From the NCBI GenBank assembly GCA_022822365.1, contig JAJEBV010000008.1, positions 105,524-169,523 of the forward strand: a stretch of 64,000 nt of DNA, written 5' to 3'. Positions 41,680 through 50,146 of this stretch are shown here, piece by piece. The stretch is from Thermoanaerobaculia bacterium. GTDB lineage: Bacteria; Acidobacteriota; Thermoanaerobaculia; Multivoradales; Multivoraceae. The translations under genes and the position numbers were made by a program. Under the pieces are notes generated by a model. The model was given only the letters and a program-made list of their open reading frames with translations, was not told the origin of the DNA and did no database searches. Position 1 is the stretch's first letter. Each line of letters opens with the position of its first letter.

Positions 41680-42456
41680 CTAGATCACCGTCCAGCCGCC
41701 GTCGACGAGCAGCGTCTGCCCGGTGACGTAGCTCGAGGCGTCCGAGGCCAGAAACACGACGGGGCCCGCCAGTTCGTCGCCGCGGCCGGGCCTGCCCATC
41801 GGCGTCTTGCGGCGGATCCAGCGCAGGGCCTGGTCCGAAGCGAACATCTCCTCCGTCATCTCGGACTCGAACCAGGCGGGGCCGATCGCGTTCACCCGCA
41901 CACCTCGCCTCGCCCACTGCGCGGCGAGCTCGCGCGTCATGTTGACGACGCCGCCCTTGGAGGCGGTGTAGGAGGCCTGGGGGATCTGGCCGGCGCCGAC
42001 GACGCCGAGCACCGAGGCGACGTTGACGATCGAGCCCGACCCCTGTTCCAGCATCAGGGCGCCGAAGCGGCGGTTGCAGAGGAAGACGCCGGTCAGGTTC
42101 ACCGCCAGGATGCGCTGCCACACGTCGAGCGGTTCCTGCTCCGCCGGTCGCGGGTCGGAAACGCCGGCGTTCGCCACCAGCACGTCCACCTTGCCAAACC
42201 GGTCGACCGCCTTCGCCGCCAGCGTGTCGACGTCCTCCTCGCTGGCAACGTCGCAGGCAACGGCGAAAGCCTGCCCGCCTTCACGCTCGATCTCCGCGGC
42301 GAGCTGCTCGAGACGGTCGAGGCGCCGCGCCGAAACGACGACGGAGGCGCCGGCCGCGGCCAGTGCGTGCGCGAAGACGATGCCGAGGCCGGACGAGGCG
42401 CCGGTGACGACGGCCGTCCTGCCGTCGAGTCGAAACAGGTCGTTGTAGGCGGGCAC
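41680..42456 (-). CDS. Short-chain dehydrogenase/reductase (SDR)
   Basis: 258 residues from a GTG start. A classical SDR: cofactor motif VVTGASSGLGIVFAHALA near residue 17, VLVANAGVSDPRP (NAG motif), the catalytic Ser in IVNVASVLGVVGAG and YxxxK in SYTASKGGVVNMTRE. It oxidises or reduces an alcohol/ketone with NAD(P)(H). The substrate is unknown, and the C-terminal GQTLLVDGGWTVI is typical. It is followed on the same strand by the transporter, and a second SDR lies just upstream. Confidence 0.92.
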   Translation of the reverse strand: MPAYNDLFRLDGRTAVVTGASSGLGIVFAHALAAAGASVVVSARRLDRLEQLAAEIEREGGQAFAVACDVASEEDVDTLAAKAVDRFGKVDVLVANAGVSDPRPAEQEPLDVWQRILAVNLTGVFLCNRRFGALMLEQGSGSIVNVASVLGVVGAGQIPQASYTASKGGVVNMTRELAAQWARRGVRVNAIGPAWFESEMTEEMFASDQALRWIRRKTPMGRPGRGDELAGPVVFLASDASSYVTGQTLLVDGGWTVI

Positions 42457-42497
42457 GACGGCGCCGAGTCTACTCGCGGCCGTGCCGGCGGTGCGGC

Positions 42498-43277
42498 TCA
42501 GGCGGGGGGATCGAAGCGGCCGTCGATCGCGGTCCAGCCGCCGTCAACGAAGAGCACGGCGCCGGTCATGTAACTCGAGGCATCGGAGACCAGAAACGCA
42601 GCCGCGTTGCCGATCTCGTCCGACCTTCCCCACCGACCCAGCGCCGTCTTTCCGGCGTAGGCGCTGTTCCAGGCCTCGTTCTGCTGGATCGGCTTGGTGA
42701 GCGGCGTGTCGACCACCCCCGGCGCCAGGGCGTTGACGCGGACGCCTTTGCGGCCGAACTCGGCGGCGGCGGTGCGCGCGAGCTGGACGATGCCGGCCTT
42801 GGTCGCCGCGTAGACGCCCTGCCCGGGTTCCGTCACCTGGGAACGGATCGAAGACAGCAGCACGATGCTGCCGCCGCCGGCCTCCGTGAACAGCCGTCCC
42901 GCGACCTGGAGCACGCACATCGCGCCGCGAAGGTTGAGCGTCACCACCCGGTCGAACTCGTCGGGCTGGTAGTCGAGCAGGCGTTTGCGCACGTTGACGC
43001 CGGGAGTCGCCACCACGCCACGCAGATGGTCCAGCGAAGCGAGCGCCGATCCCATCGCCTCCGGATCGAGGATGTCGAGCTCGGCCGCGTCCGCCTCACC
43101 GCCGGCGGCGGCGATCCGGTCCGCGGTGGCCCGTGCGGCGCTCAGGTTCACGTCGAAGCAGGCGACCCGCGCCCCTTGGCGGGCGCAGGCCTCGGCGGCG
43201 CCCTCGCCGATCCCCGAGCCGGCGCCGATCACGGCGACGGTCAGGCCATCGAGGCGAAACGGATTCCGAGAGGCCAT
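42498..43277 (-). CDS. Short-chain dehydrogenase/reductase (SDR)
   Basis: 259 residues from the ATG at 43277 (a GTG at 43280 adds one). The cofactor motif is VIGAGSGIGEGAAEACARQG, the catalytic Ser lies in IVLLSSIRSQVTEPGQG, and YxxxK is in VYAATKAGIVQLART. The NNAG-type motif is altered to VVATPGVNVRKR, a noticeable deviation since the Asn normally found there helps stabilise the active site. It shares layout and the closing VLFVDGGWTAIDG with the SDR 40 bases downstream, suggesting an old duplication. Substrate unknown. Confidence 0.9.
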   Translation of the reverse strand: MASRNPFRLDGLTVAVIGAGSGIGEGAAEACARQGARVACFDVNLSAARATADRIAAAGGEADAAELDILDPEAMGSALASLDHLRGVVATPGVNVRKRLLDYQPDEFDRVVTLNLRGAMCVLQVAGRLFTEAGGGSIVLLSSIRSQVTEPGQGVYAATKAGIVQLARTAAAEFGRKGVRVNALAPGVVDTPLTKPIQQNEAWNSAYAGKTALGRWGRSDEIGNAAAFLVSDASSYMTGAVLFVDGGWTAIDGRFDPPA

Positions 43278-43287
43278 CACAAGCAGC

Positions 43288-44388
43288 TCAAGGCAGGTCG
43301 CGGACGGCGAGGACGCCGGGGAGCGACTCCGCGTGGCGCACGCTGTTGAGCACCGCGTCGGCCAGCGCCTCGGCGGCGAGCGCGCCGATCCGGCTGACGT
43401 CCGCCGGCCCTTCCAGTGCGCCGGTGGCGACCGCGAACACGGTGTCGCCGTCGCCCGGCGTGTGAGAGGGGACGATCGACCGGGCGAGACCGTCGTGGGC
43501 CATCTGCGCCATGCGGGTCGCCTCGGCCTGGTTCAGGGTCGCGTTCGTCGCGACGACGGCGATCGTCGTGTTTTCCCGGTTCTCCGCCTCCCGCCGACTC
43601 GCGCGACGGTCGCGGCCGAGGCCGCTCCGCAGCAGCTTGCGGGCGTCGAGCAGTTCGTCGTTCGGGCCGCGCACACCCGCGACCACCTGTCCCGTGGCCG
43701 GGTCGATCACGTCGCCCACGGCGTTGACCGCGACGAGCGCCGCGACCACGAGCCCGGCCGACGGCCCCTGCTCCAGCTTGATCGACGCGCTGCCGAGGCC
43801 GCCCTTCATCCGCGATCCGCGGCCGCCCATCTTGCCGACCGTGGCGCCGGCGCCGGCGCCCACGTTGCCCTGGGCCACCGCGCCGGTGTCAGCGGCCGCC
43901 GCGGCCCGATAGCCGCAGTCGGCGTCCGGCCGCGGCTTGCTGGCCCCGCCCATGCCGAGATCCATGAGCGAGGCGGCGACCACGATCGGCACCACGCCGG
44001 CGCCGACCCGGTAGCCGACGTCCTGCTCCTCGAGGTACCGCATCACGCCGCCCGACGCATCGAGACCGTAGGCGCTGCCACCGGTGAGGACCACGGCGTG
44101 CAGCTCCTGGACCATGTTGTGGGGGCTCAGCAAGGCCGTCTCGCGGGTCGCCGGCGCGCCGCCCCGGACATCGACGGCGCCGACCGCGCCATTCATCGCA
44201 AGCACCACGGTGCAGCCCGTCGGCCGCTCCTCGTAGGTGTACTGGCCGACCGTCAGCCCTTCGACCGCCGTCAGACCGGGGTCGCCCGCCGCCTCTTCAG
44301 CCAAGCCCGGACTCCAGGCGCCGAGAGCCAGCGCTCCGAGAGCCGCGGCCCGCAATCCACCGATCCGCAATCCACATTGGGGAGACAT
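43288..44388 (-). CDS. P1-family (S58) N-terminal nucleophile peptidase/amidase
   Basis: 366 residues with a likely signal peptide (LRAAALGALALGAWSPGLAE). The DmpA/NylC superfamily signatures are LTVGQYTYEERPTGCTVVL, VLTGGSAYGLDASGGVMRYL, and RENTTIAVVATNATLNQAEA. These proteins self-cleave to expose an N-terminal Ser or Thr; here the Asn-Thr in RENTTI matches the NylC-type Asn/Thr site rather than the Gly/Ser of DmpA. Known members are L-aminopeptidase D-esterases, beta-peptidases and nylon-oligomer hydrolases. The gene precedes the SDR pair on the same strand and is divergent from the M20 deacylase. Confidence 0.9.
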   Translation of the reverse strand: MSPQCGLRIGGLRAAALGALALGAWSPGLAEEAAGDPGLTAVEGLTVGQYTYEERPTGCTVVLAMNGAVGAVDVRGGAPATRETALLSPHNMVQELHAVVLTGGSAYGLDASGGVMRYLEEQDVGYRVGAGVVPIVVAASLMDLGMGGASKPRPDADCGYRAAAAADTGAVAQGNVGAGAGATVGKMGGRGSRMKGGLGSASIKLEQGPSAGLVVAALVAVNAVGDVIDPATGQVVAGVRGPNDELLDARKLLRSGLGRDRRASRREAENRENTTIAVVATNATLNQAEATRMAQMAHDGLARSIVPSHTPGDGDTVFAVATGALEGPADVSRIGALAAEALADAVLNSVRHAESLPGVLAVRDLP

Positions 44389-44467
44389 AGTAGTCTGGCA
44401 AGCGTACTACCGATCCCCGGAACACAGCCACCGGCGCAGAACTCATCCACTGGAAGGGCATCGCCCC

Positions 44468-45784
44468 ATGACGTCCGTACAGAGCGGTTCCGCCCGAATG
44501 GCATCGGGCCTCACCGACCGCGTCCTCTCCGAGGCCGCGGTCTGCGGTGAGGAAGCGGCCAGGTTCGCGGCCGAGTTGATCCGTATTCCGAGCGTCAACC
44601 CTCCCGGCGACGCCTACCGGGAATGCGCCGAGCTGATCGGCGTCCGGCTCGAGGCCGACGGCTTCGAGACCGAGTACATCCAGGGGCCCGGCGACGACCC
44701 GCAACGTCCGAAGATCAACGTTCTGGGCCGCCGACGCGGCCGCCAGGCGAGGCCGGCGCTGCACCTGAACGGACACTTCGACGTCGTGCCGCCCGGCGAG
44801 GGCTGGACCGTCGATCCGTTCGGCGGCGAGATCCGTGACGGCTACCTTTACGGCCGCGGCTCGGCCGACATGAAGGCCGGCCTGGCCGCGGCCCTCTTCG
44901 CTGCCGAAGCGGTGCGGCGCGCCGGCGTCGCCCTCCGCGGCACGGTCGAGGTCAGCGGCACGGTCGACGAGGAGAGCGGCGGTCTGGCCGGTGTCGCGCA
45001 CCTCGCCTCGACCGGCCGGGTCACGAGCCGCACGACGGACTACGTGATCATCCCCGAGCCCTTCAGCCCCGGCCGGATCTGTATCGGCCATCGCGGCGTG
45101 CTCTGGTTCCGGATCACGGCCCGCGGCCACATCGCCCACGGCTCGATGCCCTTCCTCGGCGTCTCGGCGATCGACGCGGCCGCCGAGGCGGCCCTCGGTC
45201 TCCGGGAGGCGATCGGCGACCTGGTGACCGAACTGCCCGTCGTGCCGGAAGGAGCGCGCCGGCCGACGATCAACATGAACTCGATCGCCGGCGGCCAGGT
45301 CATCGAGGGCCTCGACTCCTCGGCCGCGCTGGACGGCCATGGCCAGGGGCTGCCGTCGCCCTGCGTCGCCGACACATGCGAACTCGTCGTGGACCGGCGC
45401 TACCTGCTCGAGGAGGGACCCGACGCCGTGCGCGCCGAAGTTCGCGGCGTGCTGGACGCGGTCGAGGCCCGCCGGCCCGGCATACGGTTCGAGGTCGAGG
45501 AGCTGCTGAGCGTCCTGCCGACCCACACGCCGAACGACTGCGCCCTGGTCGAATCACTCGCCCGCGCCATCGAGACGACGACCGGAACCGCCGCCGATCT
45601 CGTGGCGAGCCCCGGAACGTACGATCACAAGCACTTCCAGCGCATCGGCGGCATCGACCAGTGCGTCGCCTACGGACCCGGCGAACTGGAGCAGGCCCAC
45701 CAGCCCGACGAGCGCTGCCTGCTCTCCGACATCACGCGCTCGACCCAGGTGATGGCCCTCACGATCGTCGATCTGTTGAGTTAG
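44468..45784 (+). CDS. M20-family (ArgE/DapE-type) deacylase
   Basis: 438 residues from the ATG at 44468. Zinc ligands and catalytic residues of the family are seen: LHLNGHFDVVPPGEGW (His, and the DVVP Asp that bridges/activates), GRGSADMKAGLAAAL (bridging Asp), GTVDEESGG (catalytic Glu and ligand Glu), and YDHKHFQRIGG near the C-terminus (last His). The insertion domain begins with HRGVLWFRITARGHIAHGSMP. It hydrolyses an N-acyl amino acid or related amide in the cytoplasm; which one is unclear. It is followed after 89 bases by an aminotransferase, suggesting amino acid catabolism. Confidence 0.9.
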   Translation: MTSVQSGSARMASGLTDRVLSEAAVCGEEAARFAAELIRIPSVNPPGDAYRECAELIGVRLEADGFETEYIQGPGDDPQRPKINVLGRRRGRQARPALHLNGHFDVVPPGEGWTVDPFGGEIRDGYLYGRGSADMKAGLAAALFAAEAVRRAGVALRGTVEVSGTVDEESGGLAGVAHLASTGRVTSRTTDYVIIPEPFSPGRICIGHRGVLWFRITARGHIAHGSMPFLGVSAIDAAAEAALGLREAIGDLVTELPVVPEGARRPTINMNSIAGGQVIEGLDSSAALDGHGQGLPSPCVADTCELVVDRRYLLEEGPDAVRAEVRGVLDAVEARRPGIRFEVEELLSVLPTHTPNDCALVESLARAIETTTGTAADLVASPGTYDHKHFQRIGGIDQCVAYGPGELEQAHQPDERCLLSDITRSTQVMALTIVDLLS

Positions 45785-45873
45785 GGTTGCCTCCCACGCC
45801 GCCGCGCCCCTGCGCGGCCGCAACAGCGAATGACCTGAACGGCCCCCGCGAGTGGGCCCCGAGGAACACCGAC

Positions 45874-47256
45874 ATGACCGTGGCACTCGACGTCGCGACC
45901 CCTTCCCGATCCCGCAACCTGGAGCTGCCGCCGTGCAGCCACCAGCCGGAGCCCTACCTGGGACCGGGCCGCGAGAAGATCCTGGAGCTGCGCCGGCAGC
46001 ACGTGAACCCGGCCCTCTTCACCCTCTACAGCGAACCCGTCATGCTGGTCGAGGGACACGGGCAGTACGTCTGGGACGAAACCGGCCGTCGCTATCTCGA
46101 CCTCTTCGCGGGCATCTGCACCGTCGCCTGCGGCCATTCCCACCCGAAGATCGTCGCCGCCGTCCAGAAGCAGATGGCGCTCCTGGCGCACGGCTCGACC
46201 GCCTTCCTCCACCCGAACATGCCGCGCTTCGCCGAGGCGCTGCTGGCCAAGCTGCCGCCGAGTCTGGACCGGATCTACTTCGTGAACAGCGGCAGCGAAG
46301 CGAACGACCTGGCGATCCAGATGGCCCGGCTGCACACCGGCAACGCCGACGTCGTCGGCATCCGCAACGCTTACCACGGCGGCAGCGCGCCGACCGGGGC
46401 GCTGACCGGCATCCACACCTGGAAGTCCGGCGTGCAGCGCGGCGGGCCGGTCCACCACGCGCTCAACCCCGACCCCTACCGCAATCCGTTCTCCGGCACG
46501 CCCGAGCAGATCGCCAGCCGCTCCGCGGAGGACGTGGCCGAGCTCATCCGCTACTCCACACCCGGCCAGGTCGCCGCCTTCATCTCGGAACCGATCCAGG
46601 GCGCCGGCGGCGTGACGATGGGCGCGCCGAACTACCTCCCGGAGGTCTACGAGATCGTCCGGGCCCACGGCGGCGTCTGCATCGCCGACGAGGTGCAGAC
46701 CGGCTTCGGCCGCACCGGCGACAACTTCTGGGGCTTCGAGCGCTCCGGCGTCGTCCCCGAGATCGTCACGATGGCCAAGGGCATCGGCAACGGCCTGCCG
46801 CTGGCGGCCGTCGCCACCACCTCGGAGATCGCCGCCGCCCTGGCGCAGAGACTCCACATCAACACCTTCGGCGGCAATCCGCTCGTGTCGGCGACCGGCC
46901 TGGCCGTGCTGGAGGTCATCGAGGAGGAGGGCCTGCAGCAGAACGCCCAGGTCCAGGGCAACCGACTCCTCGACGGTCTCCGGGCCCTGGCCGAGCGTCA
47001 CGAAGGCATCGGCAACGTCCGCGGCCAGGGGCTCATGATCGGCGTCGAACTGGTCGCCGACCGGGACGCAAAGACGCCGGGCACTGCCCTGGCCGGCCGC
47101 GTTCTCGACGAACTCAAGGAGCTCGGCGCCATCGTCGGCAAGGGCGGGCTCTACGGCAACGTGCTCCGGATCAAGCCGCCTCTGGTGCTGACGAACGCGG
47201 ACGTCGAGTTTGCGCTGGCGGCGATGGACGAGGCGTTGACGCGGGCGCGAAGGTAA
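45874..47256 (+). CDS. Class III PLP aminotransferase (alanine-glyoxylate aminotransferase 2-like)
   Basis: 460 residues from the ATG at 45874. Class III signatures are [57 protein letters not shown] with the PLP-binding Asp, and [14 protein letters not shown] with the Schiff-base Lys. [19 protein letters not shown] follows. The closest recognisable subgroup is AGXT2-like, which transfers amino groups from alanine, beta-alanine-type compounds or methylarginines to glyoxylate or pyruvate. An upstream open frame inside the deacylase gene is a shadow. A short hairpin repeat begins just after its stop. Confidence 0.9.
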   Translation: MTVALDVATPSRSRNLELPPCSHQPEPYLGPGREKILELRRQHVNPALFTLYSEPVMLVEGHGQYVWDETGRRYLDLFAGICTVACGHSHPKIVAAVQKQMALLAHGSTAFLHPNMPRFAEALLAKLPPSLDRIYFVNSGSEANDLAIQMARLHTGNADVVGIRNAYHGGSAPTGALTGIHTWKSGVQRGGPVHHALNPDPYRNPFSGTPEQIASRSAEDVAELIRYSTPGQVAAFISEPIQGAGGVTMGAPNYLPEVYEIVRAHGGVCIADEVQTGFGRTGDNFWGFERSGVVPEIVTMAKGIGNGLPLAAVATTSEIAAALAQRLHINTFGGNPLVSATGLAVLEVIEEEGLQQNAQVQGNRLLDGLRALAERHEGIGNVRGQGLMIGVELVADRDAKTPGTALAGRVLDELKELGAIVGKGGLYGNVLRIKPPLVLTNADVEFALAAMDEALTRARR

Positions 47257-47314
47257 GGTCGTCGCTTCGCGGCGGCGTACTTTCCTGGGCGGGTCGGAAG
47301 ACCCGCGCACCCAG
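47257..47314 (+). repeat. Short hairpin repeat, copy S1
   Basis: A 58-base segment that begins immediately after a stop codon. It contains CGCTTCGCGGCG and a 7-bp hairpin GCGGGTC-GGAA-GACCCGC with a GNRA loop, then GCACCCAG. The last 15 bases GACCCGCGCACCCAG and the CGCTTCGCGGCG block recur exactly in copy S2 (62294-62350). REP-like extragenic element. Confidence 0.7.
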
Positions 47315-47369
47315 AGACGGGTTCCGGTGTCGCGATCGTCTCTGCTGGAAACCGGCAGCCGGAAGCGCA

Positions 47370-47401
47370 AACGACCCCGCTGGCGAGCCAGCGGGGTCGT
47401 T
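47370..47401. terminator. Strong bidirectional hairpin between convergent genes
   Basis: A perfect 14-bp stem: AACGACCCCGCTGG (47370-47383), loop CGAG, CCAGCGGGGTCGTT (47388-47401). It lies between the convergent aminotransferase and thiolase genes, 24 bases from the thiolase stop. T-tracts are short on both strands, so it is a probable rather than certain terminator. Confidence 0.75.
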
Positions 47402-47424
47402 GCACGTCCTGTCTGTGCCGGGGC

Positions 47425-48600
47425 CTAGAGGCCGACGACCGAGACGAAGCTGACGCAGCGGCCCGGGGCGCCGCCGAGGTTGTGGGTCAGGCCCACCTTG
47501 GGATCGGCGATCTGACGCTCGCCGGCCTCGCCGCGGAGCTGGAGCCACATCTCGTACATCATCCGCAGGCCGGAAGCGCCGATCGGATGGCCGAAGCTCT
47601 TCAGACCGCCGTCGGGGTTGACCGGCTGGTCGCCGTCGAGGTCGAAGCGGCCGTCCATCGTGTCCTTCCAGGCCTGACCGCGAGGCGAGAACCCGAGGTC
47701 CTCCATCAGAACCAGCTCGGTCGGCGTGAAGCAGTCGTGGACTTCGGCCATGCTGATCTGCTCGCGCGGATCCTCGATGCCCGCCTGAACGTAGGCGTCC
47801 CTCGCGCTCTCGACGACCTCCGGGAAGGTCGTGAAGTCGTAGTCCTGGCGCTTGGCGCCCTCGGAGGGACCGGCCACGAACGACAGCGCCTTGATGAAGA
47901 TCGGGTTGTCGTTGTACTTGTGAGCGTCCTCGGCGCGGCAGATGACCGCCGCCGCGGAGCCGTCGGAGACGCCCGAGCAGTCCATGATGCCGAGCATGCC
48001 GGCGATCTTGGGCGAGGAGTTGATCTTCTCGACCGGAACCTCGCGCTGGAACTGGGCCTTCTCGTTGCGGGCGCCGTTGTAGTGGTTCTTGTAGGCGATC
48101 TTGGTGAGAACGTCCCGCATCGTCTCCAGGTCGACGCCGTACTTCTCGGCGTAGGCGGGAGCGAGGAGCGAGAAGTTCGCCGGCGCGGTCATGCCGGACT
48201 CGGTGCCGTCGCCCGGAGGGGCGCTGCCGGTGAGGCCGGAGAACCCCGAGTCCTTCAGCTTCTCCACGCCGACCGCCATGACCAGGTCGTAGGCGCCGGA
48301 CGCGACCGCGTAGGCGGCGTTGCGGATCGCCTCGCTGCCGGTGGCGCACATGTTCTCGAGCCGGGTGACCGGCTTGTACTGGATCTTGAGCGGCTCGGAA
48401 AGCGTCAGGCCCGAGATGCCGCTGCCGGTGGTGCCGAGCCAGTAGGCGTCGACGTTGTCGGGCTCGATTCCGGCGGAGCCGTAGGCCTCCTGCACGGCAT
48501 CGACCAGCAGATCGCTGGCGCTGCGGTTCCAGTGTTCACCGAACTTGGTGCAGCCCATGCCGACGATGGCTACGCGATCACAGATTCCCTTGCTGGCCAT
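47425..48600 (-). CDS. Thiolase-family acyltransferase (SCP2/acetoacetyl-CoA thiolase-like)
   Basis: 391 residues. The thiolase fold is recognised from AIVGMGCTKFGEHWNRSASDLL, the nucleophile-region NMCATGSEAIRNAAYAV with Cys about 90, VHDCFTPTELVLMEDLG, and the catalytic His in LKSFGHPIGASGLRMMYEMW. The C-terminal CxG region reads LGGAPGRCVSFVSVVGL, lacking the standard GGG/CGGGG form. It resembles the archaeal-type acetoacetyl-CoA thiolases and SCP2 thiolases. It is directly downstream of the HMG-CoA-synthase-like/DUF35 fusion, mirroring the archaeal thiolase/HMGCS/DUF35 complex, so a joint acyl-CoA condensing or cleaving function is likely. Confidence 0.88.
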   Translation of the reverse strand: MASKGICDRVAIVGMGCTKFGEHWNRSASDLLVDAVQEAYGSAGIEPDNVDAYWLGTTGSGISGLTLSEPLKIQYKPVTRLENMCATGSEAIRNAAYAVASGAYDLVMAVGVEKLKDSGFSGLTGSAPPGDGTESGMTAPANFSLLAPAYAEKYGVDLETMRDVLTKIAYKNHYNGARNEKAQFQREVPVEKINSSPKIAGMLGIMDCSGVSDGSAAAVICRAEDAHKYNDNPIFIKALSFVAGPSEGAKRQDYDFTTFPEVVESARDAYVQAGIEDPREQISMAEVHDCFTPTELVLMEDLGFSPRGQAWKDTMDGRFDLDGDQPVNPDGGLKSFGHPIGASGLRMMYEMWLQLRGEAGERQIADPKVGLTHNLGGAPGRCVSFVSVVGL

Positions 48601-48651
48601 TGGTGCTCCTTGGTCGTTCTTCGGACGGATCCGTGGTTCCTGTATCGATCT

Positions 48652-50049
48652 TCAGCGCCTCGGGCGCGCCTTCCAGAAGTAGTTGTGAACGCCTCCCGCA
48701 GTGTACAGGCGGCGGAACGTCATTTCCAACTCATCGCCGATCGCCACCTTGTCCGGATCGACATCGGTGAGCTGGCAGAGCATCCTGCCGCCCTTGTCGA
48801 AGTCGACCACCGCGCCGATCACGGGTGGCTGCAGCGAGTAGGCGAGCCGGTCCAGGGTGTAGGTGCTGATCCGGCATTCGCTGTCCGCGTAAGGCTCCAT
48901 CGTCGAGTCGTCGGACGCCTGGCAGACGACGCACACGCGCTGCGGCGGCAGGTTCGTGTTGCCGCAGCGGTTGCAGCGCGAGCCCAGGAAGCCGAACTTC
49001 CAGCGCTCCGCGCGCTGCATCGGCGGCGCCGCCGGCCGATCGGGATCGGGGCGCCGCGGCGGCTCGAAGGGCAGCACGTCGCGCCACTTGAGGTAGGTCG
49101 TGTAGGCGAGGTCGTCGCGCTTGGAGCCGATCCAGGAAGCCACGCTGTGCTTCGGCCGGCCGTCGTCGATCGCCTCGGTGACCTCGAAGACGGCCACGTC
49201 CACGCCGTCGGCCACGCAAGCGACGGCGATCCTGTCGCCGGCGGAGGCGCCGTCGAGCGCGCTCGCCAGGGTCAGGCCGGCATGGGCGGCGCCGGCGCGG
49301 CCCACCGTGCCCGCCATGCCGTCCGCCAGCTGCGCCGGATCGAGTCCGGCAGGCCGCATGAACCCGCGGAAGACGCGGGCGTTCGTGCCGTCCAGCACGA
49401 CCCTGGAGAGATCGGAAGCCGCCACTCCGGCATCGGCCAGCGCGCGGGCGAACGTCTCGACGAGCAGCGGCGTGAAGATGCTGGCGCCGAATCGCTCCTC
49501 CCACTGCTTGGCGAAGGGCATCCCGGGGCTCTGCCAGACGTCGAGCACCTCCTCCGTACAGGAAGCGCGGCCGATCAGCCGGGCGATCGGCTCCGTGCCG
49601 TTGCCGCCGAGGACGAAGGCAGCCGCCGCGTCGCCGCCGCCCGACTCGCGCGGGCCGCTCGGCGCGCCGACCACCACGTCGCTGGCGGCGACGAGGACCG
49701 TCCGCCCCGCCGACGCCATGTCGATGCCGGCCAGAAGAGCCGAGAGACCGGAGCGGGTCGAGCCGCCCAGGTCGAGGGCGGTAACCGACTTCGGCAGGTT
49801 CGTTGCCGCCTGCAGGGTGGCGGCGTTCAGCTTCTCCGTGTAGGGAGCGCTGGTCGAGGCGAAGGCCACCGTGTCGACTTCGGCGCTTTCCGGCAGTTCG
49901 CGCAGGGCCTCGCGCGAGGCTTCGACCGCCATCGAGGCGGAGTCTTCGTCGTAGCTGGCGGCAGCGCGCTCGCCGCGGCCGCCGCCGATGGCGGACCGCT
50001 GGATGCGGTTGAAGGGTACGTAGCTGCCATAGCGGACGATTCCGGACAT
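48652..50049 (-). CDS. HMG-CoA synthase/KAS III-like domain fused to DUF35 zinc-ribbon OB-fold
   Basis: 465 residues. Residues 1-330 follow the initiating condensing-enzyme fold (VRYGSYVPFNRIQR at the start, VDTVAFASTSAPYTEKLNAA, ATNLPKSVTALDLGGSTRSG). The last ~130 form a DUF35 unit: a zinc ribbon SRCNRCGNTNLPPQRVCVVC with four Cys, then an OB-fold (YTLDRLAYSLQPPVIGAVVDF). At the expected catalytic-Cys position the sequence reads DLGGSTRSGLSAL with no Cys, so the condensing activity is probably lost or altered. With the adjacent thiolase gene 51 bases downstream it resembles the archaeal three-part thiolase/HMGCS/DUF35 complex in which DUF35 bridges CoA transfer. Function in this organism is unknown. 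Confidence 0.85.
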   Translation of the reverse strand: MSGIVRYGSYVPFNRIQRSAIGGGRGERAAASYDEDSASMAVEASREALRELPESAEVDTVAFASTSAPYTEKLNAATLQAATNLPKSVTALDLGGSTRSGLSALLAGIDMASAGRTVLVAASDVVVGAPSGPRESGGGDAAAAFVLGGNGTEPIARLIGRASCTEEVLDVWQSPGMPFAKQWEERFGASIFTPLLVETFARALADAGVAASDLSRVVLDGTNARVFRGFMRPAGLDPAQLADGMAGTVGRAGAAHAGLTLASALDGASAGDRIAVACVADGVDVAVFEVTEAIDDGRPKHSVASWIGSKRDDLAYTTYLKWRDVLPFEPPRRPDPDRPAAPPMQRAERWKFGFLGSRCNRCGNTNLPPQRVCVVCQASDDSTMEPYADSECRISTYTLDRLAYSLQPPVIGAVVDFDKGGRMLCQLTDVDPDKVAIGDELEMTFRRLYTAGGVHNYFWKARPRR

Positions 50050-50146
50050 GGAAACTGTTCTCCTGGTTGACGGGGAGGACTATCTGCCGACCGTTCGGTA
50101 GGTCTGACGGAGAGAGTATAGCGATCCGAAGCGGCGCGCCGTGTCG

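Noticed and set aside
39028..42573. 1181-residue open frame on the plus strand
   Set aside because: It runs antisense across the receptor 5' end, the DASS transporter and an SDR, all of which have clear motifs; its translation is low-complexity Arg/Gln/His-rich.
47482..50070. 862-residue plus-strand frame
   Set aside because: Antisense to the thiolase and the HMGCS-like/DUF35 gene; no domain recognisable, composition biased.
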